This document shows, one piece after another, positions 35,335 through 46,094 of a stretch of DNA of 64,000 nucleotides (within the stretch, counting starts at the first letter, position 1; every line of letters begins with the position of its first letter). The notes beneath the pieces were generated by a model, which saw only the letters and a program-made list of their open reading frames with translations, had not been told where the DNA came from and searched no databases. The stretch spans positions 62,001-126,000 of the forward strand of contig JAACJM010000111.1 in assembly GCA_013368315.1 (NCBI GenBank), written 5' to 3'. A program made the translations under genes and the position numbers. Source of the DNA: Tetrapyrgos nigripes. Its lineage: Eukaryota; Basidiomycota; Agaricomycetes; Agaricales; Campanellaceae.

Positions 35335-35796
35335 CCATTCACGCAGTCCATAGCCGCCCTGAAGGTGACAAGGTTATGCAAAGCTGTCGAGCTTCTAGGT
35401 CAAGATCCCGAACTTGCAAGATTGTTCAGCAGATTTACCGAATATGACACAGACAATTCAGCAAGGAGGCTCCGAGCAGTATATCGTACACGAATCCAGA
35501 GCTGAAGCTCACGAGAAGCTAGAAAATATAGAGGCTATTTTGGATATCAAAGAGACCATCCAACTCACTCCCAATCCCTGGCAAAACGTGCGGTACGACT
35601 CTTTCGTGATCAGGTCTCGATGCGGGAAAAGGCGTTCAGCATGGTGGATAGTGCTTTGAAGAAAATTCTCTCCGATTCCGACTCTCATCACCATGCCGAG
35701 CTGGTCAACTCGCAGAAACAGTCGATCTGTCACCTGGCGAAACTTCTTGTTGAGTGTAATGGGATATGTACCGGTAGGCACTCGTACTCCTTCGAG
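35335..35796 (+). pseudogene. Unknown gene fragment cut by Plavaka copy B
   Basis: One plus-strand frame runs from a stop near 35332 to the transposon edge with a single internal TGA. It reads LCKAVELLGQDPELARLFSR, RRLRAVYRTRIQS, stop, then AVRLFRDQVSMREKAFSMVD and KQSICHLAKLLVECNG. I do not recognise the family. No ATG fits as a clear start, so upstream exons may be missing. If the proposed inversion is undone, the frame continues into the reverse complement of 18517 and leftwards for about 28 further codons (starting YWTLVIGEIEGAFY) before a stop. Confidence 0.35.
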
Positions 35797-36081
35797 CATC
35801 TGGAACCACCCTTTGGCTACAGTAGGACATGATTTGTTACGCGCAGCTATGTAGCCCGACTAGTCGGGTAAGACGCGTAGAACAAGCGTAGAACAACGAA
35901 AGAAATACACAGGCCCTTAAAGCCCAAATGGGGTAGATTCCTGAGAGCCGTGACGTCGCAATCTGTGAAAGTGGTGAGAATCCGATTGTCGTATTCCAGG
36001 GATGGTATTTGCGAGACGCTGAGAGTACTTAGTACTTGAGGCCGCCAGTTCGTTAGGTCTCTAGTGGATGACTGTATAGAA

Positions 36082-36134
36082 TGGGGACAGATTTCTCGGG
36101 GGCAAGTCATGTGCCCCCGAGAAATCTGTCCCCA
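36082..36134. repeat. Perfect 23-bp hairpin near the 3' end of Plavaka copy B
   Basis: Arms 36082-36104 and 36112-36134 with loop agtcatg; the counterpart of 24394-24446. Confidence 0.95.
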
Positions 36135-36163
36135 CATGTGACGAGCGTACGCAATGCAATCTT

Positions 36164-39100
36164 TTACATACAGTGCTTTATTCCAGCTTTGAGAGTACAA
36201 AATGTATGTAAATCTATGTAGGGATCAAAGTAAAATACGGGGCATGAATAAATGACATTGTCCATAGTCCAGTTTCTATCCCTCTCCCTGCCAAACCTCG
36301 GATACAGATGACAAGAACGTACTATTCGGTCTATAGGCACTATCTCTGCGCGAACGTTGCCCATATGTGTTGAACGAGAGAGCTTGTAAAGTCCGGAAAT
36401 GGGATCCGGCTTGCCAAACGGTGTGAACCACTCGGCATATGCTAATGGAGTAGCGACATGGACACCATAATACATTTCGGGAATTTCGAAGAGGACTTTG
36501 ACATGTGCAACACGGAGACCTGCGGAAAGGATAGAACCAGTCTCGTTACTCGTATTTGGAAAGGCAGTTTGAAGGTGGAGACCATACCTTGTAGTGGTGT
36601 ATTTTCGGTCAATATATTGTGCTCATCAGTGCGCAGCAACACAAAACCAGACTTGCACGGCTGTGCTGCTCTTCTACCAGAAGCGGCTGCAGGCGGAAAA
36701 ACGAGTAATGTATTTCTGAGATCCGAGTTGCGTTGTCCTGCATATGGTATGACGGTCAGCTGGATATTGATTTTCATGTACAGATTGAAGAGGTCATATT
36801 GGTGCGGAATGAATGAGGTGTGCCTCAACGCAAGGAAGGAGCCGAGAGCCTGCAAGAACCGGGTTGCGTACATTTCATGGATAATTTTGTGAGCAGAGAT
36901 GTTGCGGAGATGTGAGGGAGGATGTTTGGCAATGTGAAGGGACATTGATGGAGAGTGGGAGGGAAAAGAAGCAGCTGGATAGATGCGGATGTCTTCTACA
37001 TCAACGGATGTTTGTTGAATAGATCGTGTCCTCCGCCAGTCAAGAAAGGAAGTGAAACGGTCAACAGACTCCTGACGAGTAAGCCAACGGGTCATCTGAA
37101 TGATATAATCTTTGCGATTTGAGGCACGGTAAGCGTCCTTTGCGTAGTCGATGTGCAACCGTTCCGGAGACTCTGAGTTGAAACCATCAGCGGATCCAAA
37201 GCGACGAATGAGTTCAGGATAGTGCAACATGGAATGAATTTTAGGGATGTTGAAATGTGCAGGGTTACGAACCTCCATTTCAAGGAAAACATCCTTGACG
37301 GAATGGAAATCTGCAAGCGCTGACGACAAAGCATGCAGTGTTGAAGTTGTGTGAGTGTGTAGAGAGGCGTAGTGTATGAAGTCGAGAATAGCTCTCACGG
37401 CTGTAACAACATCGTCATTCCGGACAATGTCGACGACAGCACCGAGCAAGACCTTCTCCATTGCTTTATGCTCGTGGCCAGTCCACTGTGAAACCCCCGA
37501 TATCCCATTCTTGAAATGCCGTAGACCCGGAAAGTCAGCCATGGCTTTGAAGCGCCCATCTAGTTCGTCTTCTCCAACAATTGCCGTGACCCATTTGACG
37601 AGATGGTCCTTGAACACACCCTTGTGAAGTTGGTGCAGAAGGTCCGGAGTGAAGGCTTCAAAGATGTCGGAGTGGGGTAATTGAGTCCAGAAAGGCTGGA
37701 AAATCGGACGTATGCCTTCATCCTTAACACGTTGACTTGCATCTGACGCTTTTTGTTGATAGCACGCTAGGACATCCATAGTATCCTGCTCGGTCCTCCT
37801 CTCAGCCAGCATAGGACTCCCTCTCTGCTCGGGTGCTACTTTGCACAATGGACACCGGTTCTCCATACAGCATGCAACTAGGCATTGTTCGGGATAATCA
37901 GCGACATAGGCCGCGAGAATTGGGAAAACTTTTCGAACAAGTCCATCCGCACAGGTCATATCTACCCCCGCCTTTCCGGCCTCTACCAATGATTTTGTTA
38001 TTTCTCACAAGCATCGGTGAAACAAGTGATAACGGGCAAATTTTCGAGCATCTCCTTCGGAATAGCAGTCGAGTTTGGGTATGGGAAGATAGCCCAGAAG
38101 CACAGTAGCGTGTGACGAGGCTTGTCTGCGCACGTCTTTGGCAATATTACCAATGGTCAAGTACACAGGCCAAGCACTTTGGTCACCTCGGAACTGGGAC
38201 AGCTTGGTTTTATCGGATGAGAGAATTATCGGTGATACTGTGGAAGCAATAGGAAGCCTCTCCTGCAGAAGTAAGTGAGTTTTGTGCCTGTGAACAGCAT
38301 CTATCAACTTACCTGGACCTTCCACCACCATTCAGCTGTCCACATCTCATTTATCACCTCCTCGTTACCCTCCTCTCCAGCAAATAACCTCTCAGGTGCG
38401 TAACGCAGTGATTTCTGGAACGCCAAATTCCCAATGAGCTCCCGGATACAATCAATAGGATCTCTGTACCAAAGCTCAACATCCTCAGATAGGTTTGCAC
38501 CCGTATCGTCACACAAGTCGCCTTCAACTGTGACCGTGTTGAGTTTCCATTCATGACCTCGTGGAAGGGCATCAATTTTGGCCAGAAAACTGTCTTTGTT
38601 TTCGAACGACGGCTTGCGTGCGTTTTTGAGTCTTTAGGTAAGTTAGCTTTGCGCACATCAGGATAATTTATTGAGCTTACTATTGGTAACTTCAGAAAGG
38701 CATCCGTCTGGTTATGGCCCACGTTTTTTATGAGCCATTTCGCCAACTCCCACTCATCTTCATCTTGGAATGGACCCCAAACTTCTCCATACTTCAACAA
38801 TGCATCATCAACCTCTTGAAAAGTTGTCTTTCCCACTCTGTAGAATGCTCCTGCCTGATGTTCGTTTGGAAATGGTTGACTCCAAAAATGGTGAGGATCT
38901 TCATCGTCAACTACATCCTCGACTGACGCCTGTCTTGAAGGTGGTGCTACTGGTTCCACATCTGCAATTTCCTCCTCATCCGTCACTACTGGTGGCAATT
39001 CACAGAAAGCGGGTGCAGGTGCTGTGGACTCGAGATTGTAGGGAAGTTCGTCATCATGTCTGTCGGAAGGTTTGTTGTGGTTACCAAAGTCTTGTGTGTT

Positions 39101-39274
39101 TTGTACTGCGTCGGCCGTATTGTGCAATGTCACTGAGTCTCGGACCTTTTTCATTGCAGCCACGTGGTTAAATCTGCAAAGCCAACTATTCGAGATGTGG
39201 TTTCTGAGGCGAGTACGGGTAGGAAACTGTGCCGTCAAGCAGTAGGGACAGGAAAAGATGTCGGTGGTAGGCAT
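36164..39274 (-). pseudogene. Plavaka transposase, copy B (nonsense + frameshift)
   Basis: Same gene as 21254-24364. The start is at 39274 (MPTTDIFSCPYC). It carries the shared in-frame TGA (38007-38005) and its own 1-nt insertion near 38614, where copy A is in frame. The C-terminal half is open through the region that is frameshifted in copy A (36701). Neither copy therefore encodes a full transposase, but the private defects fall in different halves. Confidence 0.85.
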
Positions 39275-39519
39275 TACAAGTGGAGTTCCTGGTGGATCTG
39301 TGAAGTCCTTCAGCAATATGATTGACTACTCAGGGACATCAGGTAGTGTCCATATGGCATCACAAAACAATTTCGCCAGAGCTGAGTTAGAAGAATTTTT
39401 TTGCTTATCAAGTGATCTTAACTTTCAACATTATTTCTGTTTCTTCCCTAACTCCCTTCACCGCCCACTCGTTTTTACATTTTCCCTTTTTCTTTCTCTC
39501 TTTTTTTCTCGGTGATATC
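39275..39519. promoter_or_regulatory. Divergent promoter inside Plavaka copy B
   Basis: The 245-bp counterpart of 21009-21253; contains the pyrimidine tract (tttccctttttctttctctc) just upstream of the DUF6532 ATG. Confidence 0.55.
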
Positions 39520-41541
39520 ATGCAATCTATCAATTTCTCAGCCCAAGAGGAAGAGAACCTAGGACGAGGCTCTCGGGTCTCCAAGCTGACTCCACGGATG
39601 CGTGAATATCGTCAGTCGTGTTCTGCTGTATTTCCTCAAAATCTGATGCTCACGTATATTCACAGAAGACCAGCTGGCAGAGACACGAATGCGCCAGGCT
39701 TCTAAGCCCACAGCTGCAAGTACTTCTCAAGCAGTGTCTGCTTCGCTCCAGACAACGCCTCAAGTTCTGGTGTCATCTAACATCAGTAATCGTGCCGACG
39801 TAATCGCTGCCGACATCATCAGTCAGAATACCAGTCCCCACCACGTACCTCAGCCACAGACACTCAATGCTGCTGAGCAGCAGCTACTTTCTGATCCAGC
39901 GAGGATGATGGAGCTGCTTGCATTTATGCGGGAGACCGTCGGCAGGCCACAAGAAGGTAAACATCAATGACCATGTGAACTTTTGGCTGATACCTCAATT
40001 AGTAGCCCCAGAAGACGAAGAGGCTTCGGAACTGGCCAACAACCCACAGGCTGAACCCGAGGACGACAACATCTCTCCTACGCAAATTCCAGAGCCCAAT
40101 GACAATGATGTACGTTTTTTTAAAATTTCCTTTCTGACGAGAACTTGACAATATCTTTTATCCAGATAACTGTCACACATGTATCACTTCCTGAACACCA
40201 ATGCACACCGGTTGACCGTAGGGCTACTCGGACCCCACGCCGTCGTGCCCACCTTCCACAGGAGGCTTTGCAAGCAAGTTTTGACGGTCGCCCTTATATT
40301 CCACCACCACCAGCAACGGGCATGAGTGGTCTACAAGCAGTTAGTTGAGCTTAGCTTTTCTTCAAGCCGTTCTTACTACTGATACATTGATAGTCCACTA
40401 CTGCTTCGGGCCCTGCTGGTGGCAGTAAATGATCCTTTTCTGAGGTGTCCGTAGGTGGTGATGGTGGTGATCCAGATGACGGCGGCAACGAGACCACAAC
40501 TTCTGTGCCCAATCGACGTGATGGTTACCGTATTTCGCTAGTCCCACCCAGCCGCCAGCCGATCATCAAACTTTCATACATCTTCTTTCGAAAAGAGATG
40601 TCTGATTTTGATGCCTTTCCCACTGATATTAGCCTGGAGGTCATGGCAAAGTGCGCATATACTAGGGCCCTCCGTTTCCTTCAAGACACAGCAGGCTTGA
40701 GTCCTGTCGTAGATGATCCAACTGGCATTGAGTTGGCTTTGGTAAGTATTCAATTTACTTGTGGATATCTGCTAAAAATGTCATAGATAAAAGACCGTGC
40801 ACCACAACTTCGTGGCAAAGTCAAGACCATCGCCAGAGAAGCCGTCGATGAGGCTCGACTTGCTGGTTTCAAATTCCAGCTGCCAGTTGATCCTGCTTCT
40901 ATCGCCGCTAATCGTGAACTCTACGACCAACTAAAGACGGGGTTTGCTTTCCTTTACAAGGTACATCAAATAATCCTTATGGTCACATTCCTTTATTAAT
41001 AGTTCTTCCAGAATCCCTTCGACACTACACAGAAAGGAACTCTTATGCGTAATGAGGTCATGTTCACAATCATCAAAAAGACTTTCTTTGATGACCATGA
41101 TAAGTCAGAGGGTTTGAGGTCAGGTTTCTTCGAGGGTGGTGCAATTCCCATTCCTTGCTTGGCTTTGGTTATGACTGCGGTAAGTCAAGTCTTTCTCTCT
41201 AAGACTGAGTGCTTATACTTCTTAAAGTATGAATGTGCCCTCGACGAGTGGCGTACAGGAGCTCGACAACCGATCAACTTCACAGGCAGAAATTATGAAC
41301 GAATCTACAACACTCACGTGAAGACGCTCCGAGATTGGGAGGAATTCTCTCGTACGCGAACTCAGGCATTCTACTGTGTCCAGCAAGATCTCTTCCGTTC
41401 AAGCTGGTAAGTCTCATGTTGCTAAGCTCTGCATTATACTTACTATTCGTCAGCCTTTCTGCTGGTGTTAGCAATCCTGATGGCAGCCTCCTTCAGGAGA
41501 CCCCCAGCCTCAATGTCTCAGCATTTGCAGCTGATGAGTAG
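39520..41541 (+). CDS. DUF6532-domain protein carried by Plavaka copy B
   Basis: Same gene as 18987-21008 on the other strand; start 39520, stop at 41539-41541. I traced the introns here: for example GTCAGT..CACAG after the MREY codons, GTAAAC..TTAG, GTACGT..CCAG, GTAAGT..CATAG before IKDRAPQLRGK, and GTAAGT..GTCAG before LSAGVSNPDG. All keep the frame except for uncertainty at one very short intron near 40430. Protein length is about 480 residues. One residue difference from copy A noticed (Leu to Pro in QCTxVDRR). Confidence 0.7.
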
Positions 41542-42037
41542 AGTCTTTGTCAATTGTTTCACCTTTTCACTCGTCTGGTATAGTAAATCTCTTTAATTCT
41601 ACCAACTAGAATTTCTTTTGTTGTCTATAGATGATCTGTCATTACATGTAGTTAGTTCTTTAGTAAGTATAATACAAGCAGCATTTAATGTTTCCGAAGA
41701 TCGCTGTAAGGACCAATCAAGAGAAGAGGCTGGAAGGGGATGTACGTCGTCTGGTGGTGATCTCGTCTGCAGATCTGAAACACCGAATGAAGGAGCTCGC
41801 TATTTTGAAGGAAGGCGGCCGATTCAGGGTCTCTCAGGGTCTCAGGGTCTCTCATGAATCAAAATTTAGGACGATCGCTGTAGCTCGCTGTAGTCGGTAA
41901 GCTGGGTATATAGGATGACATAGTGCTAGATAGAAGGAGGGGTGCATACGCGTATACCCGGCGTATCCGACCTATATAGTGCTAGGTAGCACCTTTGCAA
42001 GTTCCAGATGTAGGAAGGGCGAAAGGGCAACTCGACG

Positions 42038-42573
42038 CTAGTAGACGTTTTCAGGTGAGAGTTCTGGCGAAATGGACTGTAGTAAACGTACCCATTCAGA
42101 GGCAGACTTACTAGGTTCCCCAATGGGAATTCGTAGTGGCGCGTTCAAGGCAGGTCTAGCCTGTTCATGATACCAATAACTACCTCAGAAGGTTTTTTGC
42201 GATATGAAACACAAATATACCCCTTCTTGATCATCAGGGCTAGAAATCTGCTCTGAAACCGAAGCAGTTGTCGTTGGATTGGTACTATCCTGGTTCTGAG
42301 ACATTCGTACGGTAGTTCGAGAGGTTTGAACTAGCTGGGTTAACGGAAACATAAGTATGTCGGGCGGAATGCTAGCGACTCGTGTGTAGACTCACTTTTT
42401 GAATATGTAGGCCTAGGAGCGGGAGAAGTCAAAGGCGCGGATTCCTTAGATGCAAGGGTGAAGAAAAAGAGAAAAAGGTGGTGGCGGGCTGAACTAATAT
42501 GGTGGGTCACATAGAGTGCCGCTAGCGCTTGTGTCAAGATGACAGAACATATCAGTCCATAAAGATAGACCAC
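42038..42573 (-). other. Possible small gene exons left of Plavaka copy B
   Basis: Minus strand: an exon-like frame with a hydrophobic segment (YLYGLICSVILTQALAALYV), a GTGAGT donor, a second piece (LVQTSRTTVRMSQNQDSTNP), a GTATAT donor, and a third piece (SKSASEWVRLLQSISPELSP) stopping at 42038, 28 bp from the transposon. Together it could be a small single-pass membrane protein. No start ATG was found and I do not recognise a family. It may be the upstream part of a gene interrupted by copy B. Confidence 0.3.
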
Positions 42574-42775
42574 AGCGTCTGTCGTCTTTGAAATTTGACT
42601 GCTTCCTCTTCCAAAGGAATGTATGATGCATATAGATATTGAAGAGGCATTGGGGAAATAAATATCAACAACCTGACATGCTCAAACTTCGTCTGGCTAC
42701 ACTTCATCCCAGGTAGTATGTATAGAGGCCAAAACCACGCGCTTGGGGATCTCGCGCAAGCGATGTATGCGTAAT

Positions 42776-44833
42776 TCACCCCTCCAGGCTCTCCAAAATT
42801 TCTTCTATCCCAGGCCTCGCGCCAGGTATGCGGTTCCAGCACTCTACCAATAACGTCCAGAGGTGTTTATCCAACCCTCTTTCAATGACTCTAGCGTCAG
42901 TTGGTTTGGGAGGAGAATCGCGCTGGTTCTTGACCAACACGACTTCCTGAGGATGTTTGATAGACGCGTAGGGTGGGGCATGTGTTAGAAGCTGGGGAAA
43001 TCAGAAAAAACGTCAGGGTTGAAAAAGGAAGATTTAGAGGAACTCTACGAACCTCAAGGACCGTCATCGCAAACGAGTAGATATCTGACGCGAAGGAAAT
43101 CATCCCTTTCCCAGTGTACACTTCTGGAGCAAACCATCGACACAAATTAGCCGCAGCGGTACTTTGAGTGAACGGTGTCTCTGTCACGTCTTCTAACACC
43201 TATCCGAAACGTTCTATGAGTTTGAATAGTGAGAAGAGGACTCAAAGATGACCAACCTTCGATAAACCGAAGTCGGCGATGAGAGGGTTACCCTGTGAGT
43301 CAATCAGAATGTTTGCCTGGGTCGCGTAAGAATGGTGTTGGTATGAAGTTATAGAAAGTGACCAGTACCGCTCGGATGTCACCATGAACTATGGAAGGCT
43401 TCATCAAGCAATGCAGGACCCTGATTCCGTTGGCTATGGCTCGGATCTATCGTGACCCGGAACTTTGAGAAACAAGGAAAAGAAGTAGCTGCCCAACTGT
43501 CACCCACTAGCTGTCTGTAGTTCACGTTCGCATCGTTCTCCTTCACATAAGAGAGAGCAGTTCCATTCTCTTGCCACGGGCTGACCGTAAAGCTTCAATG
43601 AGATTCGGGTTAGCAGATCACAACGGGAAAAGGAAAAGAAGCCTTACGGATAGAAATCGATATCTTCTCCTAACGAAAACCCGTAGAACGGTAGGATGTA
43701 TTTTCCTTGGTCGAGCTTCCATACCTTCTCCCAGATCTGAGCTTCATCTGAGAATCGCTACAGATCTAGTATGAGCACCATAGCCAAGCTATACAGCACA
43801 GAGTACACACCTTGAGCGTTTTCTCATTCCCATCCAGTGCCCTTAAAACCTTCACAGCAACCACCACCTCCTGAAGATAACGACCTTTAAAGATATCCAC
43901 TGTAGCCGTACGAAAGACCGCACGGTTTCCAACGTCTGTGATTTCCCCCGAGAAGAGATGGAGATTGGGAAGGAGTGTATTCGTGGACTTTTGAAGTTCG
44001 TACAGGTTGTGTGCAAGGCCAACATATTGATTGGTCTGGGCGTTTGTTTGCGGATTAATTTGGGTATTCCGTACTTCACCCAGTAGCTGTAATAAATTCA
44101 GCAACGGTAAGCATCGGAAGACAAGAAGGTAATCGTCACGTACTATTTGCATCATCCCCATAAGTTCTTCCAGCTTTCCGCTGAGCGTCTGCCCCTGAAA
44201 GCTCATCATCTCTTTCAATATTTCTTGTCCATTCTGAATATCACAGAGGTAGGCAATGATCTCTGCATGGTCAGATCGGACGACAATGGCGAAGTCCGCT
44301 TGCCACTGGCTCGTAGTGCCAGCCGATACCAGCTAGACGGTATGCGATCATCAGCTCTGGTACTCAAACGAAGATAATTTATGAGATACCTGGAACTTTA
44401 AGAAGCAATTGCCAATGTCCTCTTTACACTGATTGATTTCTCCTTGGATCTGTGCTTGATGGAGAAAGCCTCCCACCCAAGAACGACCGGCCCAAGTTCC
44501 TGCTCTATCCTTGACGCTAACGATACATGCATTCACACTCTTAAAGGCAGCGTCCAAGGTATTTGGCGGCGTCGGTCTGTATTTCTCGACGGCTAGCAGC
44601 AATTCATGGCACAGGTCGCACAGTCTACGAGTTGAGCGGCTGGATCGGTAGAACGATTAGCAAAAGGATAGCAGGAAGAAACAGATTACGTACCGATTCG
44701 CGGCGACGCCCTGGCATATTGTAATGAAGGTACAAAGCGCGTCTACTCCTGGCCCCAACCCCGGGACTGGTGTGAACTCAGCTACAATCTGAGCAGCGGA
44801 TTTGCCTAGAGATAGCCACGGGGACTCAGCCAT
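42776..44833 (-). CDS. Protein kinase with MLKL-like N-terminal helical bundle
   Basis: N-terminal half (from [20 protein letters not shown] at 44833): [40 protein letters not shown] and [18 protein letters not shown] match the four-helix-bundle type region shared by MLKL and many basidiomycete adaptor-like proteins. C-terminal half is a TKL-like kinase: [11 protein letters not shown] (ATP-binding Lys), [14 protein letters not shown] (catalytic Asp present; Arg instead of the usual Lys), [11 protein letters not shown] (DFG) and [12 protein letters not shown] (APE), ending EEILESLEG (stop 42776). All key catalytic residues except that Lys/Arg change are present, so it is probably active. Several short introns separate the exons and I saw no disabling change. 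In animals the MLKL bundle permeabilises membranes after the kinase-like domain switches; a similar role here is inference. Start chosen at the first in-frame ATG. Confidence 0.75.
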
Positions 44834-45425
44834 ACGACGGGGTATAAGGAACAGTATCACAGAACATGTGAGGAGGTGATATCTGTTTCTAAACTCTATC
44901 AGAGTGTAGCGCTCGTTGCGAGTCACAGCATCACAGAAGCTTGTCCATGCATGCGGTGTAACTATCTATGTACATGTCGATCTATGAGCCAAGTGTCAAC
45001 ATTGAAAGACACCATAAAACACGCACAGGATTCAAGCAGAGTGTTCTTGGTGGTGGAGGACAAGAGAAAGAACGCGACGCCCCTCTTTCCCATCCACCAC
45101 CACTTTCTTCAACTTTCCTTGTTCATTCTACCACTGCTTAAGCAAACGCAGCATTCATTGACGTGCATACGGCAACAAATGTCATGCTATATCCTACCTA
45201 TTACTTACTATGCCCCTTATCTCGCCCCGCTTTGGCTAAAGCATAACCTCCAAAATTGTATTCGCCTGCAGGTACATGCAGTATGGTATCTAGAATACAT
45301 TTACTTTCACCTTTCTATCCCTAGTAACTGAGTGTTCAGGCTCAGCCCGGTTGTATGTGACCATAGCGCACAACCAAATCTCCTCCGTAAGCCTACATTT
45401 ACTGACTTTACAGGACAGCTCTCGG
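44834..45425. other. Kinase upstream region; nothing else recognised
   Basis: Should contain the kinase promoter. The longest plus-strand frame (from 44876) has no family resemblance. A CT-rich tract lies near 45080-45135. Confidence 0.35.
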
Positions 45426-46094
45426 ATTGGCCTTAGTGATGTGCGGGCCTAGGGCCTGAGCCCTAGGCCCGCCCAGACCAGGCCCGAAAAGCCCGAGCCA
45501 AGCCCAAGCCCGATGCAGGGCTTTTCGGGCCTGGGATTTGGAAAGCCCAAAGCCCAGGGCCGGCCCCGGGCTTGGGACTTTCCTGGCAGTTGTGTGGCGC
45601 ACTTTGACCTGTACTAGCTGTAACAGCCGTCATTCTTCAACTACATGTAGGGCTCCTAACAGATCGGATTTGGTCGGATTTGGATGCAATCCACTCGGAT
45701 GGCAGGTTGCTCGAGGCCCAATCCACATCCAGCAGAGGGTATCCGACAGATAGCCAGATGATCCGATGCATGGATTGCCGTAAGTGCTGGTACTTGCTGT
45801 AAGGGTTCTGTCTCGCCGTTAGTGATGTGCGGGCCCGGGCTTGGCCTGAAGCCCCAGGCTCAGGCCTGGCTTGGAAGGGCTCAGGCCTTGTATTATCCAG
45901 GCCAAGCCCTGAGCCCAAGCCTGATGCGGGCCTGGCCTGGCTTGGGCCTGAGCCCAGGCTTTACTATGTAGAAGTGCTCAGGCGTAACTTGTACATAGTA
46001 ACACAAATAAAAATATTTAAAAAGACTCTAATTACACTATCACATCCTCCCATTCATCGTCGTTGTCGTCCTCTGGCTGCCATATATCAATATA

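Larger units (their letters stand above)
35797..42010 (-). mobile_element. Plavaka-type (CACTA/CMC-like) transposon, copy B
   Basis: 6,214 bp, same ends and gene content as copy A but reversed. Differences I noticed: a 1-nt deletion in a T run near 36701, a 1-nt insertion near 38614, and about seven substitutions (for example GRPDP to GKPDP and CTLVDRR to CTPVDRR in the encoded proteins). Current flanks are AG on the left and TA on the right and do not match. Confidence 0.9.

Noticed and set aside
35797..42010. The mirror-image copy of the whole 18.5-24.7 kb block as an assembly artefact
   Set aside because: The copies differ by 1-nt indels at distinct places and several substitutions, and have unique flanks with interpretable 2-bp targets. 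An artefact cannot be fully excluded without reads.
45538..45620. Short GGCC/AAGCCC-rich frames near 45.5 and 51.4 kb as genes
   Set aside because: They are translations of the hAT subterminal repeats.
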